Shown: in pieces, positions 35,835 to 44,241 of the stretch
How positions within the stretch are numbered: the first letter of the stretch is position 1
Layout: each line of letters starts with the position of its first letter
Assembly: GCF_015062985.1 (NCBI RefSeq)
Contig: NZ_SUTI01000001.1
Location: 17,890 to 81,889 of the forward strand
Length of the DNA: 64,000 bases
Source: Methanobrevibacter sp.
Lineage (GTDB): Archaea; Methanobacteriota; Methanobacteria; Methanobacteriales; Methanobacteriaceae
Direction: 5' to 3'
Translations under genes and position numbers: made by a program
Notes under the pieces: model-generated
Seen by the model: only the letters and a program-made list of their open reading frames with translations
Databases searched by the model: none
What the model was told of the DNA's origin: nothing

Positions 35835-37067
35835 ATGTTAACCAGAAGGGATATACAACTTGATTTGCTTCAAAAACTGAATGAACTATGCCAAAAAGCT
35901 AACGTAAAGTATGTATTGCATGGCCAGTCTGCATTTTTAGCTTATAAGGAAGAGCCGATTGACTATATGGGTTCATTTGAGATATTGATGTGCCAATCCG
36001 ATGCGGAAAAGATAGCTGACATATTGGATGATGACAAATATTATTTTGAGGATTTCAGATCCAACCCCAAGTTTGATGAACATTACATGATGTTCGGATA
36101 TAAGGAATCCCTTGACTTGAAAATCAAAGACCTGAATTTCATGAAATCAAGGAATATCGATAACCATTGCATCCGTATCAACATTCGTTTCATCGAGCAT
36201 CCTGTTGAAAAAGGCTATAAATTGGAAAACTACAGGAGACTTTTCTGGAAATTCAGATTTTTAAATGTCACAACTGATGAGTTATGGTACTTAAAAAAAT
36301 TTAAGGGTTTCATTAATTTCATATATGGAATTATTGGTGAAGAGAGAATTACCAATCACAGATACAATTCAAAAAGGAAATTCTATTCCATTGATACCTG
36401 GGATGATATCCAGAATTATGATGTCATCAGGGTTGTTGGAGCAGGAAACATTAAACCGGAAATATTCAATGATATAGTTCCTAAGGAATTGGATGGTGTT
36501 CCATCATTTATCTTTAAAGATTTCCATTATTACGCTTCACATTATTACGGGCTTAACTGGGAGGAAAAGAAATGGGCCAATTCCCAGGGAACCACCAGCA
36601 GTCTGATAAGTTGGGATGAATTTTCCAAGGATGAAGATTTCAGGAAAAGCATGGAAAAGAATCAGCAATACTTCGAATACACATATGCAAACAGTACCAA
36701 CCTCAATGAAAATAAGATTCTCAAATTCATCAAAAGATTCACATTCCCTGAAAGCACAAAAATCTATAATAATTTACTGATAACAAGAAATTTTAAGCAG
36801 AATGTGCTTCAAAGTGGAAGTATCCTGCACAACCGTGATGATTACATAGAGCAGAAGGACGAATTGATGCAATTGTATAAAGAAGGAAATTATGAGGAAT
36901 TGGAATTCAGGATGAAACCTCTTATAAGATCAATGAGAAGCGGGGTTAACTTAGGTTATACCTATTCCGTCGATGCGGATATTGACCAATTGCTGGACAG
37001 CTATTTAAGGGATACCGGCGAGGAAAAGTTAGCCGATCAGATTATACAATTGAGACAGGACGTATAA
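35835..37067 (+). CDS. LicD-like paralogue with missing catalytic acidic motif
   Basis: A 410-aa protein whose N-terminus aligns with the upstream LicD (LLQKLNELCQKANVKYVLHG against the equivalent segment), but where that protein has WDDDIDLF this one has MGSFEILM: the acidic cluster is gone. The middle (LNFMKSRNIDNHCIRINIRF) and the remainder have no recognised family. It may be a non-catalytic partner or a differently active relative. RBS GGGGG precedes the start at 35835. The frame is clean and the composition normal, so it is unlikely to be a pseudogene. Confidence 0.6.
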   Translation: MLTRRDIQLDLLQKLNELCQKANVKYVLHGQSAFLAYKEEPIDYMGSFEILMCQSDAEKIADILDDDKYYFEDFRSNPKFDEHYMMFGYKESLDLKIKDLNFMKSRNIDNHCIRINIRFIEHPVEKGYKLENYRRLFWKFRFLNVTTDELWYLKKFKGFINFIYGIIGEERITNHRYNSKRKFYSIDTWDDIQNYDVIRVVGAGNIKPEIFNDIVPKELDGVPSFIFKDFHYYASHYYGLNWEEKKWANSQGTTSSLISWDEFSKDEDFRKSMEKNQQYFEYTYANSTNLNENKILKFIKRFTFPESTKIYNNLLITRNFKQNVLQSGSILHNRDDYIEQKDELMQLYKEGNYEELEFRMKPLIRSMRSGVNLGYTYSVDADIDQLLDSYLRDTGEEKLADQIIQLRQDV

Positions 37068-37075
37068 GTGGTTAA

Positions 37076-38137
37076 ATGTATTATATAAATGAAAATGTAA
37101 AAGATTTATACAGAATTTTCGATCAAAATTCTAGGGATGGATATATACGCATGGATTTAAATGAGAATCCTGTAGGATTGTCACAGGATTTCATTAATGA
37201 GGTGCTCTCAAATGTCACTCCGGAATTTGTTGCAAAATACCCGGAACAATTGGAGTTTACTAAAAAGCTTGCTAAATTTATAGGCGCTGAAGTAGAGAAC
37301 ATCTGTTTAGTCAATGGCTCTGCCGAAGGTGTTCGCTATGCCATTGAAGCTTATAGCAGACCAGGTGGAAAAGTATTATCAGTAACTCCATCTTATGCAA
37401 TGTATGATGTATACTGCAACATGTATGGCAGAGAAAGTGTTCATGTGCATTATGATGAAAACCTTGAAATGGATATTGACAAATTTATCGAAGCAATCGA
37501 TGATGATATCGATTTGGTAATTGTTTTAAATCCTAACAATCCTGTCGGTGACGTATATTCATATGAAGAGATGGACAGAATTGTTGAAGCCTGCAAAGAG
37601 CATGAATGCACATTATTGATTGATGAAGCTTATTTCTATTTTTATCCAAATTCATTTATCAGATATGCTCTTGAAAATGAGCATGTGCTTCTCACAAGGA
37701 CATTTTCAAAGGTATTTTCCCTGGCGGGGGCACGTTTGGGATATGTTGTCGGAAGCCCTGAAGCTGTATCATACGTGCAGAAGCTATGCACTCCCCATAA
37801 TATAAATGCTTTTGGAATGTTATTTGCCCAGGCAATCATGGAAAAGGAAGGAATGATTGATGAGTTGGTTGAAAAGCAATTGAATGGTAAGCAGCATTTA
37901 ATTGATACCCTTAAAGAAAAGGGATATACAGTAAGCGCACAGGAGGGCAACTTCATTTTCATCAAGCCAAAACATCTTGATGCTTCTCTAATCGTTCAAA
38001 GAATGAAGGATGAAAAGAAAATTCTGATTAAAGTTTACAAGGATGTTTCCAATTTAGGGGACTGCTTGCGTGTTTCCATAGGTGAAGTTGAAGTAATGGA
38101 TATCTTCATTGAAGCTTTAGAGGATATCGATCAATAA
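37076..38137 (+). CDS. PLP-dependent aminotransferase, HisC/CobD-like (fold type I)
   Basis: A 353-aa class I/II aminotransferase-type enzyme. It shows RMDLNENPVGLSQDF at the N-terminus, NGSAEGVRYAIEAY, VLNPNNPVGDVY (the Asn contact), LLIDEAYFYFY (the Asp contacting the PLP ring) and TRTFSKVFSLAGARLGY with the Schiff-base Lys at about residue 210. HisC (histidinol-phosphate aminotransferase) and CobD (threonine-phosphate decarboxylase) are close families I cannot separate. It begins 8 bp after the LicD-like gene, so it probably makes an amino-alcohol phosphate or amine for the cluster, an inference. Confidence 0.7.
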   Translation: MYYINENVKDLYRIFDQNSRDGYIRMDLNENPVGLSQDFINEVLSNVTPEFVAKYPEQLEFTKKLAKFIGAEVENICLVNGSAEGVRYAIEAYSRPGGKVLSVTPSYAMYDVYCNMYGRESVHVHYDENLEMDIDKFIEAIDDDIDLVIVLNPNNPVGDVYSYEEMDRIVEACKEHECTLLIDEAYFYFYPNSFIRYALENEHVLLTRTFSKVFSLAGARLGYVVGSPEAVSYVQKLCTPHNINAFGMLFAQAIMEKEGMIDELVEKQLNGKQHLIDTLKEKGYTVSAQEGNFIFIKPKHLDASLIVQRMKDEKKILIKVYKDVSNLGDCLRVSIGEVEVMDIFIEALEDIDQ

Positions 38138-38224
38138 TATCATGGCCAATTAATCAAATTATTTTTTTTATGAACTGAATACTTTAGAAAAGATATTTAA
38201 TATTTACCGAATATATTAATATCC

Positions 38225-39013
38225 ATGATAGAAAAGTGTACTTCTGAAGACATCGATAAAGTGCTTGATTATATCCATGACGATTATGGAAAATGCCTGT
38301 ATATGTACATTGACTTGATAAAATATGGATTGGACAATGAAAACTTCAATGTTTGGATTCAAAACAGTGATGAAGGAATATGTGCAATATTAAGCAAATA
38401 TTATAATGGAATTCAAATTTATAGCAGATCAAATGATTTTATTGTAGCGGAGATTATTGATTTCATTGAAAATCATAACCCCTCCATGGTTTCCGGAATG
38501 AGCGATACAATTGAAACAATTGAGGATTTCCTGCCCGAATACGAAAGTGAAATAGGAACTGTAGCAAAACTTCAGGAATTAACTTATTCTCCGAATCCGG
38601 ATGCATATTTAGCACCGTTTGAAGAGCTGGAAGAGATTGCAAAAGTAATAGCTGAAGACGAAAATCTTGGAAAACCATATGGCTATGAGCTATTGTATGA
38701 ACAGTATTGTGAAAGGAAAAAAGATCATTTCGGACGTAATTATATTTTGCGCGACAAGGATACGGATGAAATTATCTGCCATGCTGCAACCTATGCGGAA
38801 CTGCCGAATTTAGGAGTATTGAGCGGGGTTCTCACAACTCCAAAATACAGGGGAAAAGGATTTTCTAAAGGTACACTGGCTGCACTGTCAAAGGAGTTGA
38901 TTAGTGAAGATAAGGACATCTTTTCATATTTCTATATTCCTGCGGCTGAAAGGATGCATTATGGAATTGGTTTTGAAAAAATTGGGGATTGGGAAAAATT
39001 AACAAGAAAATAG
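38225..39013 (+). CDS. GNAT family N-acetyltransferase (two-lobe type)
   Basis: A 262-aa protein. The N-terminal ~140 residues form one degenerate acetyltransferase-like lobe; the C-terminal lobe contains LSGVLTTPKYRGKGFSKGTL (about residues 198-217), the acetyl-CoA-binding motif, followed by IPAAERMHYGIGFEKIGDW, typical of GNATs. Substrate not known. An AT-rich promoter with TATA-like TATTTACCG... lies about 30 bp upstream and there is no ribosome binding site, so it may be leaderless. Its downstream neighbour is another GNAT. Confidence 0.75.
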   Translation: MIEKCTSEDIDKVLDYIHDDYGKCLYMYIDLIKYGLDNENFNVWIQNSDEGICAILSKYYNGIQIYSRSNDFIVAEIIDFIENHNPSMVSGMSDTIETIEDFLPEYESEIGTVAKLQELTYSPNPDAYLAPFEELEEIAKVIAEDENLGKPYGYELLYEQYCERKKDHFGRNYILRDKDTDEIICHAATYAELPNLGVLSGVLTTPKYRGKGFSKGTLAALSKELISEDKDIFSYFYIPAAERMHYGIGFEKIGDWEKLTRK

Positions 39014-39047
39014 CTTAGATAATATTTTATTTTTCCCGATGATAAAT

Positions 39048-39539
39048 ATGAATATTAGAAAAGCGCAAAGCGATGATTTGTCTGAAATAATGAGAATTTA
39101 TGGAAGTGCACAGGATTTCATGATCGAATCCGGAAATCCCAACCAATGGGGGCATGAATATCCAAGTGAAGATTTAATCAGGGATGATATCAGATATGGT
39201 ACATGCCATCTGGTTTGCTGTGGCGATGACCCTCATGGAGTATTTGCTCTTTTCAGTGGAGATGAACCGACATACAGTTATATCGAGGATGGCGGATGGC
39301 TTAATGATGATGAATATATTACAATACATAGGATTGCAAGTGATGGGGAGGTCCATGGAATATTGCGATGTGTCATAAGCTATTGCAAAGGCATTTCAGA
39401 CAACATCAGAATTGATACTCATCATGACAATCTTATAATGCAGAAGCAAATTGAAATGAATGGTTTCAAGAAGTGTGGAAGGATATACGTTGCCGACGGT
39501 TCACCAAGAATTGCATATCAATGGTCAAAAAATGATTAG
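39048..39539 (+). CDS. GNAT family N-acetyltransferase
   Basis: A 163-aa acetyltransferase (MNIRKAQSDDLSEIMRIYGS start). It has the typical GNAT N-terminal helix-loop and HRIASDGEVHGILRCVISYC in place of the canonical Q/RxxGxG/A loop; the loop is weak (EVHGILR), so acetyl-CoA binding is inferred from the fold pattern. DTHHDNLIMQKQIEMNGFKKCG is the common C-terminal segment. ATG 39048 chosen over 39039; neither has a clear ribosome binding site. Lies 34 bp after the first GNAT. Confidence 0.75.
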   Translation: MNIRKAQSDDLSEIMRIYGSAQDFMIESGNPNQWGHEYPSEDLIRDDIRYGTCHLVCCGDDPHGVFALFSGDEPTYSYIEDGGWLNDDEYITIHRIASDGEVHGILRCVISYCKGISDNIRIDTHHDNLIMQKQIEMNGFKKCGRIYVADGSPRIAYQWSKND

Positions 39540-39656
39540 ATTCCAACTCTTTTTTCCAGTTTTGGCCCTGATTTTATCATTATATCCTTTTTTTTAAAAA
39601 AGTATTTTAAAAATAAGATACATAGTTTATATTAATATTGTTTTGGATGGAATTAT

Positions 39657-40616
39657 ATGAATTTTGGAAAGTTAATCGGCAATACCCCAATGATAAAGAT
39701 TGATTATGAATATGAAGGAAAGAAGGGAAGCATTTACACAAAACTTGAATACTACAATTACTCCGGCAGTATTAAAGATAGAATAGCTTCATACATAATT
39801 GAAAAAGAAAAGGAATTGGGTATTTTAAAAGATGGCCAAGCTATTGTGGAAGTTACAAGCGGAAATACCGGTATTGCTTTCAGTGCCATAGGTGCTCTTT
39901 ATGGTCATGATGTTCATATTTTCATGCCTGATTGGGCATCACTCGAGAGAAGAAAACTGATTGAAATGTATGGTGCTCATGTCCATCTCGTATCAAAAGA
40001 GGAAGGCGGATTCAAAAGGGCACTTGAGCTTGCAGAAGAATTTGCTTTAGAAAATGATGCATATAGGCCACTCCAATTTGACAATGAATTAAATGTGGAA
40101 GCACAGTATAATACAACAGGTCAGGAAATCATTGACGCTATTCCTGATGTAAACGCTTTTGTCTCAGGAATAGGAACTGGCGGAACTTTGATGGGAATCG
40201 GCAAAAGATTGAAGGATAACAATCCTGATTCCAAAGTATTCGCATTGGAGCCAAGTACATTATCAATACTTAAAATGGGAATGGAAGAGGGAAGCCATAT
40301 GATTGAAGGAATTGGTGATGACTTCATTCCGGGAATTGTTGATGAAGATTTGATTGATGACATCGTTTTAATCCATGACTGTGATGCCATAAACATGTCC
40401 AAAAGAATAGCTAAGGAATTCGGTTTAGGTATCGGAATTTCAGGAGGGGCAAACTTTTTAGCAAGCGTTATTATGGATAGCGATGAGTATAAAATAGCTA
40501 CTGTCTTTCCGGATGACAATAAAAAGTACATTACTACAAGACTATCTGAAAAGATTGATGAAAATCCCGATCTGATTTCCAATAAGGTAAAACTCGTTGG
40601 TTTTGAAGTGATTTAA
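39657..40616 (+). CDS. Cysteine synthase / PLP beta-synthase family
   Basis: A 319-aa tryptophan-synthase-beta-type PLP enzyme. YYNYSGSIKDRIA carries the PLP Lys (about residue 43), EVTSGNTGIAFSAIG the substrate/phosphate loop, and GIGTGGTLMGIGKRL the glycine-rich phosphate-binding loop. It most resembles O-acetylserine sulfhydrylase (CysK) or cystathionine beta-synthase cores. In methanogens cysteine can be made this way or via tRNA; substrate is not fixed. A TATA-like sequence lies about 30 bp before the ATG. Convergent with the radical SAM gene, 13 bp apart. Confidence 0.85.
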   Translation: MNFGKLIGNTPMIKIDYEYEGKKGSIYTKLEYYNYSGSIKDRIASYIIEKEKELGILKDGQAIVEVTSGNTGIAFSAIGALYGHDVHIFMPDWASLERRKLIEMYGAHVHLVSKEEGGFKRALELAEEFALENDAYRPLQFDNELNVEAQYNTTGQEIIDAIPDVNAFVSGIGTGGTLMGIGKRLKDNNPDSKVFALEPSTLSILKMGMEEGSHMIEGIGDDFIPGIVDEDLIDDIVLIHDCDAINMSKRIAKEFGLGIGISGGANFLASVIMDSDEYKIATVFPDDNKKYITTRLSEKIDENPDLISNKVKLVGFEVI

Positions 40617-40629
40617 TCACACTTTTTAT

Positions 40630-41727
40630 CTATTTTTGTTTAAGTAATTCCTCTACTTTTTCCTTATTTTCAAATAGAACGCAGCCTCCAGCATGGTCGT
40701 CAATAAGCAGATCACCATCCCTAAGGGACTTGAATAATCTGGAGTTCAGCGCGTCAATCAATGATGTGTCGGCTACATTTATGTCTGAATAGGGTGAAGC
40801 AGGACATGGTTCTGCACCGCCATGTGAATTGATATGGAAAAATCCCCGACCGGCCGCAAGACATCCTCCTGATGTCTTTTCATCACCTGGAAATGACATG
40901 AATATCATATCCGAAAAGTCCTGACGAAGGCGATTTATTTCGTTTAAGAGCAATTCCCTTTCGCTGTCACCAGGTGCAAGCTCAACGGTTGCCTCATTGA
41001 CCGGAACATATTCAATGAAGAATATTACTTTGCAGCCCAAATCATGCAATTGGTTTATGTATTCATTTGAAAGAAGATTATCTAAATTTTCTTTTGTGAA
41101 TGTTAGTGAAGCGCCGAAAATTAAATTATTTTTTCTCATCAAATCCATTGAATCCAGCAATTGCCTGTAAACTCCTTTTCCTCTTCTCAAATCAGTTATT
41201 TCCTCATTTCCTTCAATTGAAAATATAGGAACCAGATTTCTGTTTTCATCAAACAGCTTCAGATAGTCTTCACTCATCATTGTCCCGTTAGTAAATATTG
41301 GGAACAGTATTTCAGGGATATTGCTTGCTTTAATTATTACGTCTTCCCTCAGCATTGGCTCTCCGCCGGCTAGAACTATGAAGCTTATTCCAATCTCTTT
41401 TGCCTGATTGAATATATCTTCCCATTCATCGGCTGAAAGCTGGTTTAATGGTGCATCATCGCTGCAGGCATCATTTGCCCGTGAGTAGCAACCTGTGCAA
41501 TGCAGATTGCAGCTGCTTGTGATGCTTGCTATTAGGAATACCGGAATGTTTTGGCCATTCTCACTATATCTTTGTCTGATTTTATTGGCTTTTCTTGCAT
41601 TTTTGGAAAATCTGACCAGAAACAGGCTTTCCTTCGGATTTCTAAAAGAGGCTTTCATGGCATCCTTCAGGAGGATTTCCACTCCATTTTCCAGATAGTC
41701 CTGCAGATTAAAATCATTATCACTCAT
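40630..41727 (-). CDS. Radical SAM protein with C-terminal cysteine-rich (SPASM-like) region
   Basis: A 365-aa radical SAM enzyme. TSSCNLHCTGCYSRAND (about residues 70-86) has the CX3CX2C that binds the SAM-activating 4Fe-4S cluster; VLAGGEPMLRED is the GGE motif. The C-terminus contains GGCLAAGRGFFHINSHGG, EPCPASPYSD and GGCVLFENK, consistent with extra iron-sulfur clusters in a SPASM/twitch domain, as in peptide- or sulfatase-modifying enzymes. The ATG overlaps the TetR stop (ATGA), so it is translationally coupled to that regulator. Substrate unknown; no precursor peptide is evident nearby. Confidence 0.82.
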   Translation of the reverse strand: MSDNDFNLQDYLENGVEILLKDAMKASFRNPKESLFLVRFSKNARKANKIRQRYSENGQNIPVFLIASITSSCNLHCTGCYSRANDACSDDAPLNQLSADEWEDIFNQAKEIGISFIVLAGGEPMLREDVIIKASNIPEILFPIFTNGTMMSEDYLKLFDENRNLVPIFSIEGNEEITDLRRGKGVYRQLLDSMDLMRKNNLIFGASLTFTKENLDNLLSNEYINQLHDLGCKVIFFIEYVPVNEATVELAPGDSERELLLNEINRLRQDFSDMIFMSFPGDEKTSGGCLAAGRGFFHINSHGGAEPCPASPYSDINVADTSLIDALNSRLFKSLRDGDLLIDDHAGGCVLFENKEKVEELLKQK

Positions 41728-42353
41728 TGTTTCACCTTTATGGAATCAAGTAGGAATTTAGCATGTTCCTCTGTTTCATTAAAGAAATCATCCAGGCAGC
41801 TTTCCGGTATATCATCATATTTTGCACAGATTTCTATAAGCAGATATATCGGAAAACTGTAATACTCCTTGGCCAGCAGTTTGGGATTCAAATCTTTTCT
41901 TATAGTTCCGTTTTCTTTTAAAATAGTGAAAAATTCCTCCCAGAATTTCAATGGTTTGACGAGTATCTCATTTTGGAAGAATGCTCTTATCGTTTCGTTG
42001 TGAGTCATTTGTATAAATATTAATTTCCATATCTTCAGGTTTCTCTCTTCTGAGAGCATTTCCTTTATGGCTTCGGAACCCTTGTGATAGAAGAGCTCAG
42101 GATTGTCCAATAGCACTTCATTGTTGCTTGAGAGGTTTAAATCTTCGCTGTTTATAAGGGTATCCTCTTCAAAAAGTCGGGTCATGTAGTTGAAGATATC
42201 CATTAATATTGCTTCCTTTGAAGGGTAATGACTGTATATTGAGCTTTTTTTAATTCCAACTTCTTCTGCAATTTCCCTTAGTGAAACTGAATCATACCCC
42301 TTTTTTGAAAACAGATCCAGCGATACATCAAAAATTTTTTCTTTAGTGTTCAT
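41724..42353 (-). CDS. TetR family transcriptional regulator (second copy)
   Basis: A 209-aa repressor-type protein. Helix-turn-helix VSLREIAEEVGIKKSSIYSHY (about residues 24-44) is very like the TetR at 21984, and the next helix PSKEAIL is the same type. The C-terminal ligand-binding helices are longer and Leu-rich. It is coupled to the radical SAM gene and divergent from an MFS exporter (42505), the usual layout for a drug-responsive repressor. A related operator lies immediately upstream of its start at 42361-42376. Confidence 0.88.
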   Translation of the reverse strand: MNTKEKIFDVSLDLFSKKGYDSVSLREIAEEVGIKKSSIYSHYPSKEAILMDIFNYMTRLFEEDTLINSEDLNLSSNNEVLLDNPELFYHKGSEAIKEMLSEERNLKIWKLIFIQMTHNETIRAFFQNEILVKPLKFWEEFFTILKENGTIRKDLNPKLLAKEYYSFPIYLLIEICAKYDDIPESCLDDFFNETEEHAKFLLDSIKVKQ

Positions 42354-42360
42354 ATTCCTA

Positions 42361-42376
42361 CCTACCGTTCGTTAGG
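42361..42376. promoter_or_regulatory. TetR-type operator between TetR and MFS genes
   Basis: A 16-bp inverted repeat CCTACC-GTTC-GTTAGG, the same 6-4-6 layout as the operators at 21917 and 21960, with CTAAC/GTTAG half-sites (one base changed). It lies 8 bp before the TetR start, over its likely transcript start. The divergent MFS gene is 128 bp away with its own TATA-like GTATATAAA at about 42476. Confidence 0.5.
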
Positions 42377-42504
42377 ATATATTTGATTAATCATATATAA
42401 AAGTATCTGTTAAATCAATCCGGCTATTAAGAAAAACATTAAATAACATCATAAAAAGATATGGTAATTGTAAAGAGTATATAAAAAAATCATAAGAGAA
42501 TACT

Positions 42505-43893
42505 ATGCAAGGAAAGACTTTAGACAAGAAAACAAGAAATCTGATACTGATACTATTTTTGATAGGAGTATTCATGGGGTCTCTGGACACAGGCATTATA
42601 GGTCCGGTACTGCCCTCAATTGAACATGCATTTAACTTGACAAGCAGGGAGTCAAGCTGGATATTCACTCTTTTTGTAATTACTTTCATGATCGGATCAC
42701 CGATTATGGCCAAGTTTTCCGACTTCTACGGCCGAAAGAAGATTTTCATTCTTGATGTGCTTCTCTTTGCAGTGGGATCATTCCTGATTGCATTTTCATT
42801 TAATATAGAATCAATATTTTTGGGAAGAATCATACAGGGTTTTGGCTGCGGAGGACTGTTCCCTGTGGCGGGAGCATTTGTAGGTGATGCATTTCCATTG
42901 AATGAAAGGGGAAGAGCGTTAGGAATTCTTGGAAGTGTATTCGGAATTTCTGCAATAGGAGGTCCATTGGTTGGAGCAGCACTAATCCCATTCGGTTGGA
43001 ACTGGTGCTTTACAATTAATATTCCAATCAGCGTATTTCTGATACTGCTTGCATGGAAAATACTTCCTGGGTCTGAAAATGAAAGAAAGCTCAAAATAGA
43101 TTATCTTGGTATTGTCATTCTAAGTCTGCTTGCAGTATTTTTAGCCTATGGATTAAATCAGATTGATTCTAGCAATTTCACACAGAGCTTATTGTCCATG
43201 AATGTAGCTCCGTTTTTAATTCTATTCATTGCCTTAATTCCAATTTTTGTAAAAATAGAAAAAATGGCAGAGGAATCCATCGTTCCTATACATATGCTGA
43301 AAAACAGGGAAATTTCCATTGCATGCATTGAAACATTATGCTATGGATTAATTTACTCTTCAGTTATATTCGTTCCGTCTTTGGTAATCCTTTCCATGGG
43401 ATTGAACGACCAGATTGCAAGTCTGATGTTGATTCCGATTTTGGGAGCTAATGCCGTAGCGGCACCGATACTCGGAAGGATTCTGGATTCGGTAGGGTCA
43501 CGCATGATTATGGCGGCGGGAACACTTATGCTGTCAATAGGTTTGACTGTTATTGCCATGCATCCCAACAATTTCATGCTGTTTATTATAGCAGGCTGTG
43601 TAATTGGTGTGGGAATGGTGACAATTATAGGAGCTCCTTTAAGGTATATTGTTTTAACCGAAGCAAAGCCGACTGAAAGGGGAGCAGGCCAGGCCATCGT
43701 AAATATGCTATCCAGTGCAGGGCAGCTGATTGGAGGTGCTCTTATCGGAGGTATAATAGCATCCTTTTCAGGAATACTTGGATATAAGGTCAGCTTAATT
43801 TTAGCAGCTATTGTTGCATTCATCGCATTTCTGTTTACATTAAAACTTAAAAGCCGTGACGAGCAGATGGAGACAATGAAGTCAAACCAGTGA
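42505..43893 (+). CDS. MFS drug exporter (EmrB/QacA-like, DHA2)
   Basis: A 462-aa, roughly 14-helix transporter. MGSLDTGIIGPVLPSIE (motif D1-like), AKFSDFYGRKKIFILDVLLF (motif A), LGRIIQGFGCGGLFPVAGAF (motif B) and GILGSVFGISAIGGPLVGAA (motif C) mark it as a drug:H+ antiporter. Different from the tandem pair at 24518. It is divergent from the TetR/radical SAM genes, so that repressor probably controls it. A TATA-like sequence about 29 bp before the ATG and no ribosome binding site suggest a leaderless transcript. Confidence 0.88.
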   Translation: MQGKTLDKKTRNLILILFLIGVFMGSLDTGIIGPVLPSIEHAFNLTSRESSWIFTLFVITFMIGSPIMAKFSDFYGRKKIFILDVLLFAVGSFLIAFSFNIESIFLGRIIQGFGCGGLFPVAGAFVGDAFPLNERGRALGILGSVFGISAIGGPLVGAALIPFGWNWCFTINIPISVFLILLAWKILPGSENERKLKIDYLGIVILSLLAVFLAYGLNQIDSSNFTQSLLSMNVAPFLILFIALIPIFVKIEKMAEESIVPIHMLKNREISIACIETLCYGLIYSSVIFVPSLVILSMGLNDQIASLMLIPILGANAVAAPILGRILDSVGSRMIMAAGTLMLSIGLTVIAMHPNNFMLFIIAGCVIGVGMVTIIGAPLRYIVLTEAKPTERGAGQAIVNMLSSAGQLIGGALIGGIIASFSGILGYKVSLILAAIVAFIAFLFTLKLKSRDEQMETMKSNQ

Positions 43894-43900
43894 ATATGTA

Positions 43901-44080
43901 TCAGGCCGCTTCAATCAGAATCTGAAGTTTTCTCACGTTCCGGTTAAGGTAACTGTTGAGTTGAAGTTTAACGAAATCTGCCTTTAAATTTATTTTTGTT
44001 TTTAGCAATCTATATGGTATTGAATAAATATTGCTGTTATATTTTATTATATCATTTAATTGAAAATAGGCATTATTTAA
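43901..44080 (-). pseudogene. Gene remnant, 59 open codons without a start
   Basis: On the minus strand the sequence stays open from 44080 to a TGA at 43901-43903 and reads like protein, e.g. KADFVKLQLNSYLNRN then VRKLQILIEAA at the C-terminus. There is no in-frame ATG, only TTG/TTA, and a stop lies just upstream. Its 3' half is more GC-rich than the surrounding spacer. I take it as the tail of a decayed gene (possibly a transposase or larger enzyme), family not recognised. The rest of the 348-bp spacer (43894-44241) has only promoter-like AT runs before surE. Confidence 0.35.
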
Positions 44081-44241
44081 TTAATGATTGTCATTTAACT
44101 TATCATTTATTTAAAGGTTTTATTAATTTAATCAAACTGAATATTTTATCAGAAAATTGTTCTTAGAAAATCTGATTAGAAAGAATATTTTAATTAAAAG
44201 ATTCTAAATATTAAACATATACACATTAAGGTTGGTCATTT

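Noticed and set aside
40121..40582. 153-aa minus-strand frame inside the cysteine synthase gene
   Set aside because: It is the complement of a well-conserved PLP enzyme and has no ribosome site or family features.
43353..43823. 156-aa minus-strand frame inside the MFS gene at 42505
   Set aside because: Shadow of transmembrane-helix coding sequence; rich in Ile/Pro/Ala as expected for an antisense reading.
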